Below are positions 9,342 through 19,342 of a stretch of 64,000 nt of DNA, in pieces; the stretch's first letter is position 1; each line of letters starts with the position of its first letter. The notes below the pieces were generated by a model. That model saw only the letters and a list, made by a program, of their open reading frames with translations. It made no database searches and was not told the DNA's origin. The stretch spans positions 62,001 to 126,000 of the forward strand of contig NZ_JAAHGH010000003.1 of NCBI RefSeq assembly GCF_010672525.1. The letters run 5' to 3'. The stretch comes from Okeania sp. SIO2B3 (lineage in GTDB: Bacteria; Cyanobacteriota; Cyanobacteriia; Cyanobacteriales; Microcoleaceae). Both the position numbers and the translations under genes were made by a program.

Positions 9342-12305
9342 TCAATTTTCCTCCACTTTGGGCGGATATTTTTCCAATACTTCTCGCAAATATTTCCCAG
9401 TATAAGACTTTAAATTCTCTGCCACATCTTCCGGTGTTCCACAAACAATTATTTCTCCTCCTTTATCTCCTCCTTCCGGTCCTAAATCTATTACCCAGTC
9501 AGCACAACGAATCACATCTAAATTATGCTCAATTACTACAATTGAATTTCCCTTATCTACCAATCTTTGCAAAATATTCAATAACTGATGAACGTCATAA
9601 AAAGATAAACCAGTTGTTGGTTCATCTATCAAATAAATAGTTTTTCCCGTTGCTCGCCGAGACAATTCGGAAGCTAATTTTACTCTTTGTGCTTCTCCGC
9701 CAGAAAGAGTCGGTGCAGACTGACCTAATTTGACATAACCTAACCCTACATCTACCAAAGTTTGTAATCGACTCGCCGCCCTCGGAATATTTTTAAATAC
9801 TTCTAAACCTTCCTCCACAGTCATATCTAAAACATCAGCAATTGACTTATCTTTATACCTCACCTGTAAAGTTTCTCTGTTATATCTTGCACCCTTACAA
9901 ACATCACATTGCACATAAACATCTGGTAGAAAATTCATTTCAATTACATTTACACCCTGTCCGCTACAAGCTTCACATCTTCCACCTTTAACATTAAAAG
10001 AAAATCTTCCCGGTTTATAACCTCTTGCCTTGGCTTCAATAGTTTCAGCAAAAATTCCTCGAATTACATCAAATACTCCTGTATAAGTTGCCGGATTTGA
10101 ACGGGGAGTTCTACCAATAGGTGATTGGTCAATTACAATTGCCTTATCTATTGCTTTTAATCCTTTGATTTTTTCTAACTGTTTGGGAAAAGGAATTTTT
10201 CGACTCAGATGATTTTGCAAAGCTGGATAAAGTAATTCGTTAATTAAGGTAGATTTTCCCGAACCAGAAACTCCAGTAATACAGACCAATTTTCCCAAAG
10301 GAATTTCTACATCTATATTTTTGAGATTGTTTCTATGACAATTTTTCAGCAGTAGAGACTTTCCATTTCCCTCTCTTCTTTCTGCTGGAGTAGCAATAAC
10401 TTTTTTGCCAGATAAATAAGCACCAGTTACCGACTCTTCAGTTGCTAATAATGTCTGAAAATCTCCCTGAGAAACTATCCGCCCTCCATGCACTCCTGCT
10501 CCCGGACCAATATCAATAATATGGTCGGCTACTCTAATAGTTTCTTCGTCATGTTCCACGACTATTAAAGTATTTCCTAAATCTCGAAGTTTGGTTAAAG
10601 TCTGCAAAAGACGACTATTATCTCTCTGATGTAAACCAATACTTGGTTCGTCTAAAACATAGAGAACTCCTGTTAAACCAGAACCAATTTGTGTTGCTAA
10701 TCTAATTCTTTGAGCTTCTCCCCCAGAAAGTGTCATTGTTGCTCGGTCTAATGTTAGATAATCTAAGCCAACATCCAACAGAAATTGTAATCTTGCCCGA
10801 ATTTCTCTCAATACTAATTCGGCAATTTTTGCTTGCCGTTCGCTCAGTTGTAAATTATTGATTTTCTCCAAACATTCCCGAATCGAAACTTCTGTAAAAT
10901 CTGTAATTCTGTATTGCCCGACCTCTACCGAAAGTGCTTCTGGTTTTAATCTTTTACCTTGGCAAGTTTCGCAGGTTTGGTTAACTAAATATTGTTCTAA
11001 TTTTTGTTTTACTAAATCCGAACCAGTTTCCTTATATTGCTTTTCCAATATCGGGATAACTCCAGGATAGTAACGATAATCTCCTTCTCCATTTTTCGTT
11101 TCTATCCAGATAGGTTCGTCGCTACCTTCAAGTACCAACTTTTGCTCTTTTTTGCTCAATTTATTCCAGGGAGTTTCTATCTCAAAATCATAAGCTTCAG
11201 CCAAACTATAAAGCAGAGAAAAATAATAGGGATTTTCCTTATTCGACCAAGGAGCGATCGCTGAATATAAGGGTGCATTAGGGTCGGGTACGATTAAGTC
11301 CGGGGAAAATTGCTTCAGGCTACCCAAACCGTGACAAGTCGGACAAGCACCGTAGGGAGAGTTGAAGGAAAATAAGCGAGGTGAGAGTTCTTCCATCACT
11401 GCTCCATGTTCCGGACAGGCAAAATTTTCCGAAAATACTATTTGAGTATGAGATTTTTCTATTTCTGTATCTAGTTCCTGATTGGAATTCTGCGAATTAT
11501 TAGCAGATTTAGAATTAGCTGAAGTTGCTATTTTTGCCGAGGTTAGGTTATACTTATTAAAACTCTGCACTGCACCTACCTCTGCTGATGTATCATTTAC
11601 TACGTCAATCAAAGCAATTCCAGTAGATTGACGTAGACAAGTACTAAGAGAATCTGCTAAACGTTCCTCTATACCAGTTTTTTTAATCAGTCGATCAATA
11701 ACAACCTCTATCGTGTGTGTATGATTTTTATCTAAATTGATGTTTTCAGCAATTTCTACAACCTCTCCATCAACCCTCAAACGAACAAATCCTTGAGCGG
11801 CTAAACTAGACAAAAGTTTCTTATGAGTCCCCTTTTTGCCTCGAACCACGGGAGCTAAGATATGAAATTTAGTGCGGTCTGGCAGAGCCATAATTCTGTC
11901 ACACATTTCATCTATAGTCTGTGGGGCAATATTATGATGGCAGATGGGACAATGAGGTTCTCCTGCTCGGCCAAATAGTAATCTGAGATAGTCGTAAATT
12001 TCCGTGACGGTACCAACGGTGGAGCGAGGATTATGAGATGTAGATTTTTGGTCGATGGAAATGGCAGGGCTTAATCCTTCGATGGAGTCTACGTCTGGTT
12101 TGTCGAGTTGTCCGAGAAATTGTCGGGCATAAGCACTGAGAGATTCCACATAACGACGTTGCCCTTCGGCGAAAATTGTGTCGAAGGCTAGGGAGGATTT
12201 GCCAGAGCCAGAAACTCCTGTGAAGATAATTAGGCGATCGCGTGGTAATTCGAGGTCGATATTTTTGAGGTTATGTTGTCTAGCACCTCGGATGCGGATG
12301 GTCAT
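9342..12305 (-). CDS. uvrA: Excinuclease ABC subunit UvrA
   Basis: Damage-sensing ATPase of nucleotide excision repair; with UvrB it scans DNA and loads UvrB at lesions in the cytoplasm. It has two ABC modules. The first has Walker [15 protein letters not shown] (30-43), signature [11 protein letters not shown] and Walker [13 protein letters not shown]. The second has [23 protein letters not shown] and [12 protein letters not shown]. Zinc-binding CPICH and paired CXXC knuckles ([14 protein letters not shown]) are intact. At 987 aa it is slightly longer than the usual 940-970. The extra length fits a low-complexity Ser/Asn/Ala insert at about 250-285 ([20 protein letters not shown]). It stands alone, flanked on both sides by long repeat arrays. 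ATG is at 12305. Confidence 0.97.
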   Translation of the reverse strand: MTIRIRGARQHNLKNIDLELPRDRLIIFTGVSGSGKSSLAFDTIFAEGQRRYVESLSAYARQFLGQLDKPDVDSIEGLSPAISIDQKSTSHNPRSTVGTVTEIYDYLRLLFGRAGEPHCPICHHNIAPQTIDEMCDRIMALPDRTKFHILAPVVRGKKGTHKKLLSSLAAQGFVRLRVDGEVVEIAENINLDKNHTHTIEVVIDRLIKKTGIEERLADSLSTCLRQSTGIALIDVVNDTSAEVGAVQSFNKYNLTSAKIATSANSKSANNSQNSNQELDTEIEKSHTQIVFSENFACPEHGAVMEELSPRLFSFNSPYGACPTCHGLGSLKQFSPDLIVPDPNAPLYSAIAPWSNKENPYYFSLLYSLAEAYDFEIETPWNKLSKKEQKLVLEGSDEPIWIETKNGEGDYRYYPGVIPILEKQYKETGSDLVKQKLEQYLVNQTCETCQGKRLKPEALSVEVGQYRITDFTEVSIRECLEKINNLQLSERQAKIAELVLREIRARLQFLLDVGLDYLTLDRATMTLSGGEAQRIRLATQIGSGLTGVLYVLDEPSIGLHQRDNSRLLQTLTKLRDLGNTLIVVEHDEETIRVADHIIDIGPGAGVHGGRIVSQGDFQTLLATEESVTGAYLSGKKVIATPAERREGNGKSLLLKNCHRNNLKNIDVEIPLGKLVCITGVSGSGKSTLINELLYPALQNHLSRKIPFPKQLEKIKGLKAIDKAIVIDQSPIGRTPRSNPATYTGVFDVIRGIFAETIEAKARGYKPGRFSFNVKGGRCEACSGQGVNVIEMNFLPDVYVQCDVCKGARYNRETLQVRYKDKSIADVLDMTVEEGLEVFKNIPRAASRLQTLVDVGLGYVKLGQSAPTLSGGEAQRVKLASELSRRATGKTIYLIDEPTTGLSFYDVHQLLNILQRLVDKGNSIVVIEHNLDVIRCADWVIDLGPEGGDKGGEIIVCGTPEDVAENLKSYTGKYLREVLEKYPPKVEEN

Positions 12306-12306
12306 T

Positions 12307-12345
12307 TCAGTTATCAGTTATCAGTTATCAGTTATCAGTTATCAA
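12307..12345. repeat. Heptanucleotide repeat just upstream of uvrA
   Basis: CAGTTAT is repeated about five times immediately before the uvrA start codon, so it falls in the 5' leader. The same motif recurs near 14119-14137. It is a short tandemly repeated repetitive sequence of the kind known in filamentous cyanobacteria. Confidence 0.7.
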
Positions 12346-12377
12346 TTATCGGTGAACTGTTAAATTTTTTCCCACCA

Positions 12378-12945
12378 TCAAATCTTTCCATCCATTCCTC
12401 CCCAGTGGAAAATTACCAAAAGTTTCATTCTGTGAAGCTCCGGAAAAATTAGTCGCCTCAAAGGATTTTCCGGAATCTTCCCCAGGAGCAATGGCAGAAT
12501 CTTTTCATCTTGTGAAGCACTCATAAATATATGCTTGTTGTTCTCAAAATCTTTCCATCCCCAGTGGAAAATTACCAAAAATTTCATTCTGTGAAGCTCC
12601 GGAAAAATTAGTAGCCTCAAAGGATTTTCCGGAATCTTCTCCAGGAGCAATGGCAGAATTTTTTCATTCTGTGAAGCACCTACCTATAAATATATGCTTG
12701 TTGTTCTCAAATCTTTCCATCCATTCCTCCTAGCGTGAAAAATTACCAATATTTTCATCTTGCGAAGCTCCGGAAAAATTAGTAGCCTCAAAGGATTTTC
12801 CGGAATCTTCCCCAGGAGCAATGGCAGAATCTTTTCATTCTGTGAAGCACCTACCTATAAATATATGCTTGTTGTTCTCAAAATCTTTCCATCTATTCCT
12901 CCTAGCGTGAAAAACCACCAATATTTTCATTCTCTAAAGCTCCTG
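12378..12945. repeat. Tandem repeat, about 3.3 units of 165 bp
   Basis: Anchors: CCGGAATCTTC near 12470, 12631 and 12801; ATATATGCTTGTTGTTCTCAA near 12529, 12692 and 12864. The unit includes AAATTACCAAAA, TGTGAAGCTCCGGAAAAATTAG and CAGGAGCAATGGCAGAATC. The track ORFs 12378 and 12760 are translations of the repeat. Confidence 0.85.
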
Positions 12946-13056
12946 AGAAAAATTCGCGCGTCAAAGGATTTTTGGTTGCATCCTGATAAAAATTTTGATA
13001 TCATAAAAACCGTTGGGGGTAGTTCGCCCATACGCATGACTTTTTATTCAACTAAA
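12855..13056 (+). repeat. Repeat unit partnering 6985-7195 and the 17-18 kb array
   Basis: Contains the tract AGGATTT..TTGCATCCT..AAAATTTTGATA and ends GACTTTTTATTCAACTAAAA. The same 3' module closes each of the three 478-bp units at 17.2-18.5 kb, and the inverted copy lies at 6985. Confidence 0.75.
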
Positions 13057-13130
13057 AATAGTATAGCTTCTCAGCGATAGAACTCAATTCCGCTTTCCTA
13101 TGGAATGCTACTCTCAAAAACTTGTGTACC

Positions 13131-13691
13131 ATGTCAGTCCAACTGCTAAAACGACAATTCACCGTCAAAGAATATAACAAAATGCCTGAAGTAGGCATCC
13201 TGAAAGAAGATGAGCGAGTAGAACTAATAAGAGGAGAAATTCTCAAAATGTCCCCAGTAGGTCGTCACCATGCAGCTTGTGTGAATCGTTTAAATAGATT
13301 ATTTTCTCAAAAGTTAGGTGATCGAGTTTTAGTGAGCGTTCAAAACCCGGTTGAATTAGATGATTATTCTGAACCAGAACCAGATATTGCTTTGTTGGAG
13401 ATAAAAGCAGATTTTTACGAGTCAGGACATCCCCAGTCTCAGGATTTATTTTTGATAGTTGAAGTGGCAGATAGTACGATTAAATTCGACCGTGAAGTTA
13501 AAGTTCCTCTTTATGCTGAAAATAATGTAATTGAGGTTTGGTTGGTAGATATTAATGAGGAATGTTTGGAGGTGTATCGACAACCTATTGGTAGTGGTTA
13601 TAAGCAAGTACAAAAGTTAGAGCGTGGTGAAAATTTGTCTGTTCAACAGTTTCCAGATATTAATATTCAAGTAGATGAAATATTGGGATAA
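13131..13691 (+). CDS. Uma2-family (DUF820) putative PD-(D/E)XK nuclease
   Basis: Product of 186 aa from ATG 13131; the track start at 13122 is a TTG three codons earlier and is not favoured. The family signature is clear: FTVKEYNKMPEVGILKEDERVELIRGEILKMSP, then the acidic core EPEPDIALLE and LIVEVADSTIKFDREVKVPLYAE. The E/D-PD-EVADS pattern is the restriction-endonuclease-like fold of Uma2 proteins, which are greatly expanded in filamentous cyanobacteria and often near mobile DNA. The real substrate is unknown. It is complete and stands alone downstream of the repeat array. Confidence 0.88.
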   Translation: MSVQLLKRQFTVKEYNKMPEVGILKEDERVELIRGEILKMSPVGRHHAACVNRLNRLFSQKLGDRVLVSVQNPVELDDYSEPEPDIALLEIKADFYESGHPQSQDLFLIVEVADSTIKFDREVKVPLYAENNVIEVWLVDINEECLEVYRQPIGSGYKQVQKLERGENLSVQQFPDINIQVDEILG

Positions 13692-14549
13692 AATTTAATG
13701 AATAATGAATAATGAATAATTAACAATTGCCTCTTATTATAAAGAACAGAAAGGGATTTGAAAATTTGCTTTTGTAGTAAGTAAAATTTAGTTCTGAATA
13801 ACCAAGCTTTTATGAAAAACTAAAAGTAATAGCTGATAGCTCACGGCTGAATGCTTACGATGCTTTATATCTTAATTTTTCGGTAAAACATAAATAATAA
13901 ACACTAACTGGCTAATAATTATCAAAAGCTTTATTCGGTTTTTGTTAATGATTGAATATGTGATTTACCAAATCTTGAATAATACTTGCCCTATAATTTC
14001 TTTTTTATGAATTAAGTCTCCGATTAGCTGGTTCTTTTTGTCTGGATGTTTGCCTAAAACTAGATAATAATTTTCTGGTACTTCTATTTTCATTTTGTCG
14101 TAATCTTGAGTCGGTAATTTCAGTTATCAGTTATCAGTATCTCCGGATTAAATATCTTGCTTAAAATACTGAAGTTTATTTTTTTCATCCCCTCAAAATG
14201 AGAGACGTGATACTTTGTTTTTCGTTCAAAATATTCTTATTCATCACCGCAAAAATCTATTAGATTTCCTCTTTCTAAGTTACGCTATTTGTAAGTAAAT
14301 TATATTGCTGAAAAACTAGTTGTTTATTTGTATGGCTGAAGTAAATATTTTGGTTGTTGGAGTAATACTGTTTCAGGGAAGTTAAAAGTCAAAAGTAAGA
14401 TTTTATATGCTCAAAACTTTTCGCAGCGACATGAAAGGCGCTACAGTAATTTCAGAAAATTATTTTACATCCTAAAGTTTAAAACTATTAACGAAAAAAA
14501 TAATAATTCTTAGCTAGGAATTTTTGTCTGACTGAGGAGATAAAAAAAG
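13692..14549. other. Non-coding stretch with a doubtful short ORF
   Basis: Holds ATGAATAATGAATAAT at 13700-13716, a partial Repeat-B edge near 13870, and a CAGTTAT repeat near 14119. On the minus strand 13965-14093 encodes 42 aa (MKIEVPENYYLVLGKHPDKK...), open further upstream without a start. It looks like a gene remnant or small ORF and I cannot name it. Confidence 0.4.
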
Positions 14550-16529
14550 TCATCTGGTATAGCTAACAAAATGTTTACGCAGAGAATCATGGATAAAGCG
14601 ATAACGACCTCCAACTTGTTGAATTAATTTTCTTTGGGCAGCATATTTCAGAAATCTGGCATAGTTCCAGGGAATTAATCCATTTTGCCAGAGAATTAGT
14701 CTCAAGCTGAAGTGTTGAATACATGGTAGACCGCCAGTTGATAACCCTGTTATAAATCCCAAAGTTAAGCCATATATAAGTAAATTTTGCTTAAATCCAA
14801 ACAATATATCATCTTTTATAGAGTAGAGAATTAATAAAAAGAATGGGATAGCTATTACGGATGTAAACAAAGAATTTTTGAGTGATTCTCTAATCCCCTG
14901 GTTAGGAGTTTCTATTGATTTTATTTCTGTATTTAGGTTGTAAACCAGAGCAAAAACCACCCAGAAATTAGTACTCAACAAACATAGAAGTAAAACTCCA
15001 TAAAAAACTCCATAAAAAACACCGAAATTCTTCCACAAAATGATTCCAAAAATCGTTCCAAAAATTTCTCCAAAAATTATCGAATACATGAGCGCAGTAT
15101 AATCCTCACGCATCTGATCGTTTTCTTGCATAAGTAATTTTTTAATGTTTTTCCAAGAAAAATCTAATGGTTTTTGTGGTTTAATATTTTTAGTTGTTTC
15201 TACTTGCATTAAAAATAATCCTAAAATTAACCCAAAAAACAACCCTAGTTTTAGTCCAAATAATATCCCTAAAAAGAGACTTAAAAACAGCCAAAAAGTT
15301 AGCCCAAAAATCAAACCATAAATTAGTACAGAAATCAGAATATATAACCACTCTTGTCCAGAGAATAACAAACTAGGCTGCATATTTTCAATCATAAACT
15401 CTGTTTGTTTTTCAGCCTCTAACTGCCATGCTAAAAAAATTAACCAATACATGGTTTGCTCTGGAGAATAGAACAACTTTTCACGTTCTTCCACATCAGT
15501 AGGCTCTCGTTGTAAACATTCTTCAATATAAGCTGCAAATAATTGTTCTTTATTATAAATAGGCTCTCCTTGATAAGCAGTAACCATAATATTTAACAAC
15601 AAAGGAATTTTTGCTAACTCCCACATTTGAGAATTATTTTGAATCACCTCCCGCAAATCAACCTTACCCAAACTTTGTAAATAACGATAAATTTCCCCTG
15701 GTGTAGGAGACTGCAAACAATAAGCACCATTCAACTTTTTCAACCTAACATTTCCCTGTTTATATTCCTCATCCCGACAACAAACAACCAAACAAGTCCC
15801 AATATTCTCCCTGGTAAAATCATTAATTTTCTCAATACAAAGTTGCTGCCGGGCTATACCTAATTCATCCAAACCATCCAACAACGGCAGAATTTTCCTC
15901 TGAGTTAATAAACTTCTACTAAGTCGGCGATCGCTCATCCCATAAAAATCTTTTAAATACTGAATCAACCAATCTCCAATAGATAATTTATCCTCTTGCC
16001 AATTAGATAATTCAAAAATCATAGGAACAGGAGCATCAACATTATTTTCCGCCTCCTCAATTAACTCTTTTGCCAACCTCAATAAAGTAGTAGTTTTTCC
16101 CGCCCCAGGTTTACCCAAAATTAATAACTTACCATCTACATCCTGCCGATAAAAAACATCAATAATCTTAGTTTCAGGAGGTAGAGAAATTATCTTTTTT
16201 CTCTCAAATCTACCAACAGCTTCCTTCCGGGAAAACATCGGTAATTCTAAATATTGATTTATCAATAATTGATTTTGCTGTAGAGAATCTTCCAGTCGTT
16301 TAACAACTTCAACCTTAATTCCTTTCAGAAGTTTTGACCTAACTTTTGCCTCCCGGTCTTCCGGACGAAAAAATTTCAGAAAGCCTTGAAGAAAATCAGC
16401 AAAATTGACATTAATATATGTACCTTCATTGATAAAACCTGCAGCTTTAGCTTTATCTTTAACTTCCCTAATATTTTGACAACCAGTTCCAGTTAGACCT
16501 CTTTGGTCTAACTTATCTTTATTTCCCAT
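14550..16529 (-). CDS. NACHT-type STAND NTPase with C-terminal membrane region
   Basis: Predicted nucleotide-dependent sensor or switch of 659 aa. Residues 7-35 are a short tag (LDQRGLTGTGCQNIREVKDKAKAAGFINE) matching the N terminus of the upstream gene. Walker A GKPGAGKTTT lies at about 139-148, and Walker B LPLLDGLDEL at about 214-223, with the doubled acidic NACHT form. Residues 390-600 carry several hydrophobic segments with Phe/Gly/Leu runs (FWLFLSLFLGILFG, GVFYGVFYGVLLL), so the C-terminal half is probably membrane-embedded. A conserved-looking tail follows (WQNGLIPWNYARFLKYAAQRKL). Bacterial NACHT proteins include phage-defence NLR-like switches, but many cyanobacterial STAND proteins have no known role. 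The gap to the upstream gene is 205 bp, so co-transcription is plausible. Confidence 0.85.
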   Translation of the reverse strand: MGNKDKLDQRGLTGTGCQNIREVKDKAKAAGFINEGTYINVNFADFLQGFLKFFRPEDREAKVRSKLLKGIKVEVVKRLEDSLQQNQLLINQYLELPMFSRKEAVGRFERKKIISLPPETKIIDVFYRQDVDGKLLILGKPGAGKTTTLLRLAKELIEEAENNVDAPVPMIFELSNWQEDKLSIGDWLIQYLKDFYGMSDRRLSRSLLTQRKILPLLDGLDELGIARQQLCIEKINDFTRENIGTCLVVCCRDEEYKQGNVRLKKLNGAYCLQSPTPGEIYRYLQSLGKVDLREVIQNNSQMWELAKIPLLLNIMVTAYQGEPIYNKEQLFAAYIEECLQREPTDVEEREKLFYSPEQTMYWLIFLAWQLEAEKQTEFMIENMQPSLLFSGQEWLYILISVLIYGLIFGLTFWLFLSLFLGILFGLKLGLFFGLILGLFLMQVETTKNIKPQKPLDFSWKNIKKLLMQENDQMREDYTALMYSIIFGEIFGTIFGIILWKNFGVFYGVFYGVLLLCLLSTNFWVVFALVYNLNTEIKSIETPNQGIRESLKNSLFTSVIAIPFFLLILYSIKDDILFGFKQNLLIYGLTLGFITGLSTGGLPCIQHFSLRLILWQNGLIPWNYARFLKYAAQRKLIQQVGGRYRFIHDSLRKHFVSYTR

Positions 16530-16734
16530 AACCCATAATTTAGTTAAAATTTACCCCGCCCAAACTAACCAAAAAGTATAGTTAACTGAGCAGCTAACTA
16601 TACCTTCCATCATTAACAAATACCTGAAAAACTTATTTATAGCAGTTACCAAGGTTGTTAGGACATTCTCAAACTCTCAAATTTATTCACAGCAAGAGTT
16701 TAACCTTCTAACTTCTGACTTCTGACTTCTGACT

Positions 16735-17109
16735 TCAGCTACCTTCCTGCCATCCTTTTATAGCACTAACAACAAAAGCACCTACAGGATTATCTAAAAC
16801 TTTTTCAAAAGCTCCCAACAAACCAGCACTACCAGCACTAATTAATTTCTGTTTCAAAGTAGGGTCACTTTCTATCTTTTTAATAGCTTCCGTCGCCATA
16901 ATCATTTGTTCGGTAGTGGTATTAGTAGGATAGCTCTTGGAAAGCTGTTGCAAAATTTGTTGAATCTGTGCCACTGCCTCAGCTAAATTTTGCTCTTTAG
17001 CTTCATAAATTACCCCTGCAACTTTAGCATCGCCTTTAACTGTATCAATGCTTTGATGGCCTATTCCAACTAAGTCTTTTTGGTTGTAAGTATTTCCGCT
17101 TGATTCCAT
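16735..17109 (-). CDS. Small helical protein sharing an N-terminal tag with the NACHT protein
   Basis: Product of 124 aa. Residues 8-36 (YNQKDLVGIGHQSIDTVKGDAKVAGVIYE) align with residues 7-35 of the downstream NACHT protein at about half of the positions (for example Q, L, G.G, Q.I, VK, AK.AG, E). The remainder is a soluble helical domain, NLAEAVAQIQQILQQLSKSYPT then TTTEQMIMATEAIKKIESDPTLK and a terminal NPVGAFVVSAIKGWQEGS. I recognise this helical domain as a recurrent one in cyanobacterial pentapeptide-repeat and STAND-associated proteins; its function is unknown. The shared tag and tandem order suggest that the two proteins meet through it. That is inference. ATG 17109 is clean. Confidence 0.75.
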   Translation of the reverse strand: MESSGNTYNQKDLVGIGHQSIDTVKGDAKVAGVIYEAKEQNLAEAVAQIQQILQQLSKSYPTNTTTEQMIMATEAIKKIESDPTLKQKLISAGSAGLLGAFEKVLDNPVGAFVVSAIKGWQEGS

Positions 17110-17229
17110 AGGTATTTATTAGATTAATTATTTATATTTACAATTCTCCACTGATTTTTTCTAGCTGGAAATTAGCTATCAGGAGACTATCAACATTCAG
17201 AGCTGAGGGTAGATATTTAGTCTGGCAAA

Positions 17230-18515
17230 TAAAATAAATGATGTGGCTTTTCTTGAGGAGCGATCGCCTCAATCTTGCCTAGCAATATCCCTCCCTATTC
17301 TCCCCAAAATTTTCACTCCACGAAATTCACTCATTTTCTCGCCGAAAAATAAAAATACCGCCAAATTTTTCAATTCATTCAATTAATCTCTTTTCCATAA
17401 TTTCCATCTATCACCCCTAACCACAAAAAAAGTCATCCTGATAAGCTCCTGAAAAAAATTGGCGCTCGGAAGGATTTCTCATTGCATCCTCAAAAAAATT
17501 TTGATACTATTAACTTAGTGGGGGTTGTTCGCCCCTGCGCATGACTTTTTATTCAACTAAGAAAAGTCAGGTTAGGATATTAAGAGATTGTAGCGATCGC
17601 GAAGCGTGGCATCAGCCGTATCGCTAAAAGCAAATAAAACCCCTAGAAAGAGCAGAAGATATACACTCACTTAAAACCACCAGAAAAATCATTCTGTGAA
17701 GCACACTAAAAAACAACCACATCTTTGTTTTCTAGCGATCGCCTCAACCTTGCCAAGGAATATCGCTTCCTACTCTTTCCACAATTTCCACTCCACAAAA
17801 TTAACTCATTTTCTCAGCCATCAAAAATCAAATAAATATCACCACCAAATCTTTCTATTCATCAAATAAATATCATTTCGATGATTCCCACCTATAACTC
17901 CTCACAAAAAATCATCTTGTGAAGCTCCTGAAAAAAAACGGCGCGCGGAAGGATTTCTCATTGCATCCTCAAAAAAATTGTGATACTATTAACTTAGTAG
18001 GAGTTGTTCGCCCCTACGCATGACTTTTTATTCAACTAAAAAGGTAAGGTATAGGGTATTAAGAGATAGTAGCGATCACCAAGCGTGGCATCAGCCGTAT
18101 CTCTAAAAGCAAATAAAACCCCTAGAAAGAGCAGAAGGTATACACTCACTTAAAACCACCAGAAAATCATTCTATGAAGCACACTAAAAAACAACCACAT
18201 CTTTGTTTTGTAGCGATCGCCTCAACCTTGCCGAGAAATATCGCTCCCTACTCTTCCCACAATTTCAACTCCACAAAATTAACTTATTTTCTCAGCCATC
18301 AAAAATCAAATAAATATAACCACCAAATTTCTCAAATTATCAAATTAATATCATTTCCATGATTCCCATTTATCACCCCTCACCACAAAAAACATCATTC
18401 TGTGAAGCTTCTAAAAAAACGGCAGAAATTCCCATTGCATCCCCAAAAAAATTTTGATACTATTAACTTATTAGGAGTTGTTCGCCCCTATACATGACTT
18501 TTTATTCAACTAAAA
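17230..18515. repeat. Three tandem units of about 478 bp
   Basis: The closing module GACTTTTTATTCAACTAA recurs at about 17541, 18020 and 18497 (spacing about 479 and 477). Units include GCGATCGCCTCAA, CCTTGCC, CTCCACAAAATTAAC, ATCAAAAATCAAATAAATAT and CGTGGCATCAGCCGTAT. The first and third units are less complete. The 62-aa track ORF at 18174 is repeat sequence. The rest of 17110-18568 is non-coding. Confidence 0.85.
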
Positions 18516-18568
18516 ATCCAGTCCTTAAATATTGGATAAACTAATCAGATTTTAGAAATTAACCATTA

Positions 18569-19342
18569 CTAAGCAATTGAAGCGATCGCCCCTTCATACC
18601 TGCGATTAATTTCCGGCCAATTAACAACATTCCACCAAGCCTTCAAATAATCACCACGACGATTTTGATAGTTCAAATAGTAAGCATGTTCCCAAACATC
18701 ATTACCCATAATCGGATAATCCCCTTGGAAAAAAGGACTATCTTGATTAGGAGTGCTTGTTACCTTTAACTTTCCATCTTTACCCAAAACCAGCCAAGCC
18801 CAACCACTACCAAAACGACTACCGCCAGCAGCATTAAACTTTTCCTTAAAACTATCAAAATCACCAAAACTTTCTTGAATAGCTGAGGCTATTTTTCCAT
18901 CAGGTTCACCCCCACCATTAGGAGTCATAATTTCCCAGAACATCTTATGATTAACATAACCACCACCATTGTTTTGTACAGCAGTACGAATATCCTCCGG
19001 TAAAGTATTCAAATTACGCAATAAATCTTCTGCATTCTTGTCCTTAAGTTCAGGATACTTAGCGATCGCTCCATTCAAATTTTGAATATAACCAGCATAA
19101 TGTTTATCATGGTGAAACTGCATAGTTTCTTGATCAATATAAGGTTCCAAAGCATCATATCCATAAGGTAGAGGTGTTAATTGAAAAACCCCAGAATTTT
19201 CTACTAATTTAGTATCATTTACTGAAGTAGAAGGAGTTACAGATGAAGAAGAATTATCTCCCGATCCTTGGCAAGCACCTAGAGTAATAAACCCTAAAGT
19301 GGCACTGGTTAAGATTAGGAAATTGCGCCGATTAATATTCAT
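18569..19342 (-). CDS. sodA: Superoxide dismutase, Mn/Fe family, lipoprotein-type
   Basis: Converts superoxide to hydrogen peroxide and oxygen. The 257-aa product begins [26 protein letters not shown], a twin-arginine-like n-region plus a lipobox (LGAC), so the mature enzyme is probably lipid-anchored outside the cytoplasmic membrane. The SOD core starts at [15 protein letters not shown]. Metal ligands are seen in [10 protein letters not shown] (first His), NHKMFW (second His) and [15 protein letters not shown] (Asp and third His). GGGEPDGKI and FGSGWAWLV resemble the membrane-bound MnSOD of filamentous cyanobacteria; the Mn assignment is family-based. The length beyond about 200 aa is the leader and linker. 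It is monocistronic, next to the 478-bp repeats. Confidence 0.92.
   Translation of the reverse strand: MNINRRNFLILTSATLGFITLGACQGSGDNSSSSVTPSTSVNDTKLVENSGVFQLTPLPYGYDALEPYIDQETMQFHHDKHYAGYIQNLNGAIAKYPELKDKNAEDLLRNLNTLPEDIRTAVQNNGGGYVNHKMFWEIMTPNGGGEPDGKIASAIQESFGDFDSFKEKFNAAGGSRFGSGWAWLVLGKDGKLKVTSTPNQDSPFFQGDYPIMGNDVWEHAYYLNYQNRRGDYLKAWWNVVNWPEINRRYEGAIASIA

Noticed and set aside
12378-13080. ORFs 12378-12650 (minus) and 12760-13080 (plus) as genes
   Set aside because: Both are read-through of the 165-bp repeat, shown by internal peptide duplication (LLGKIPENPLR).
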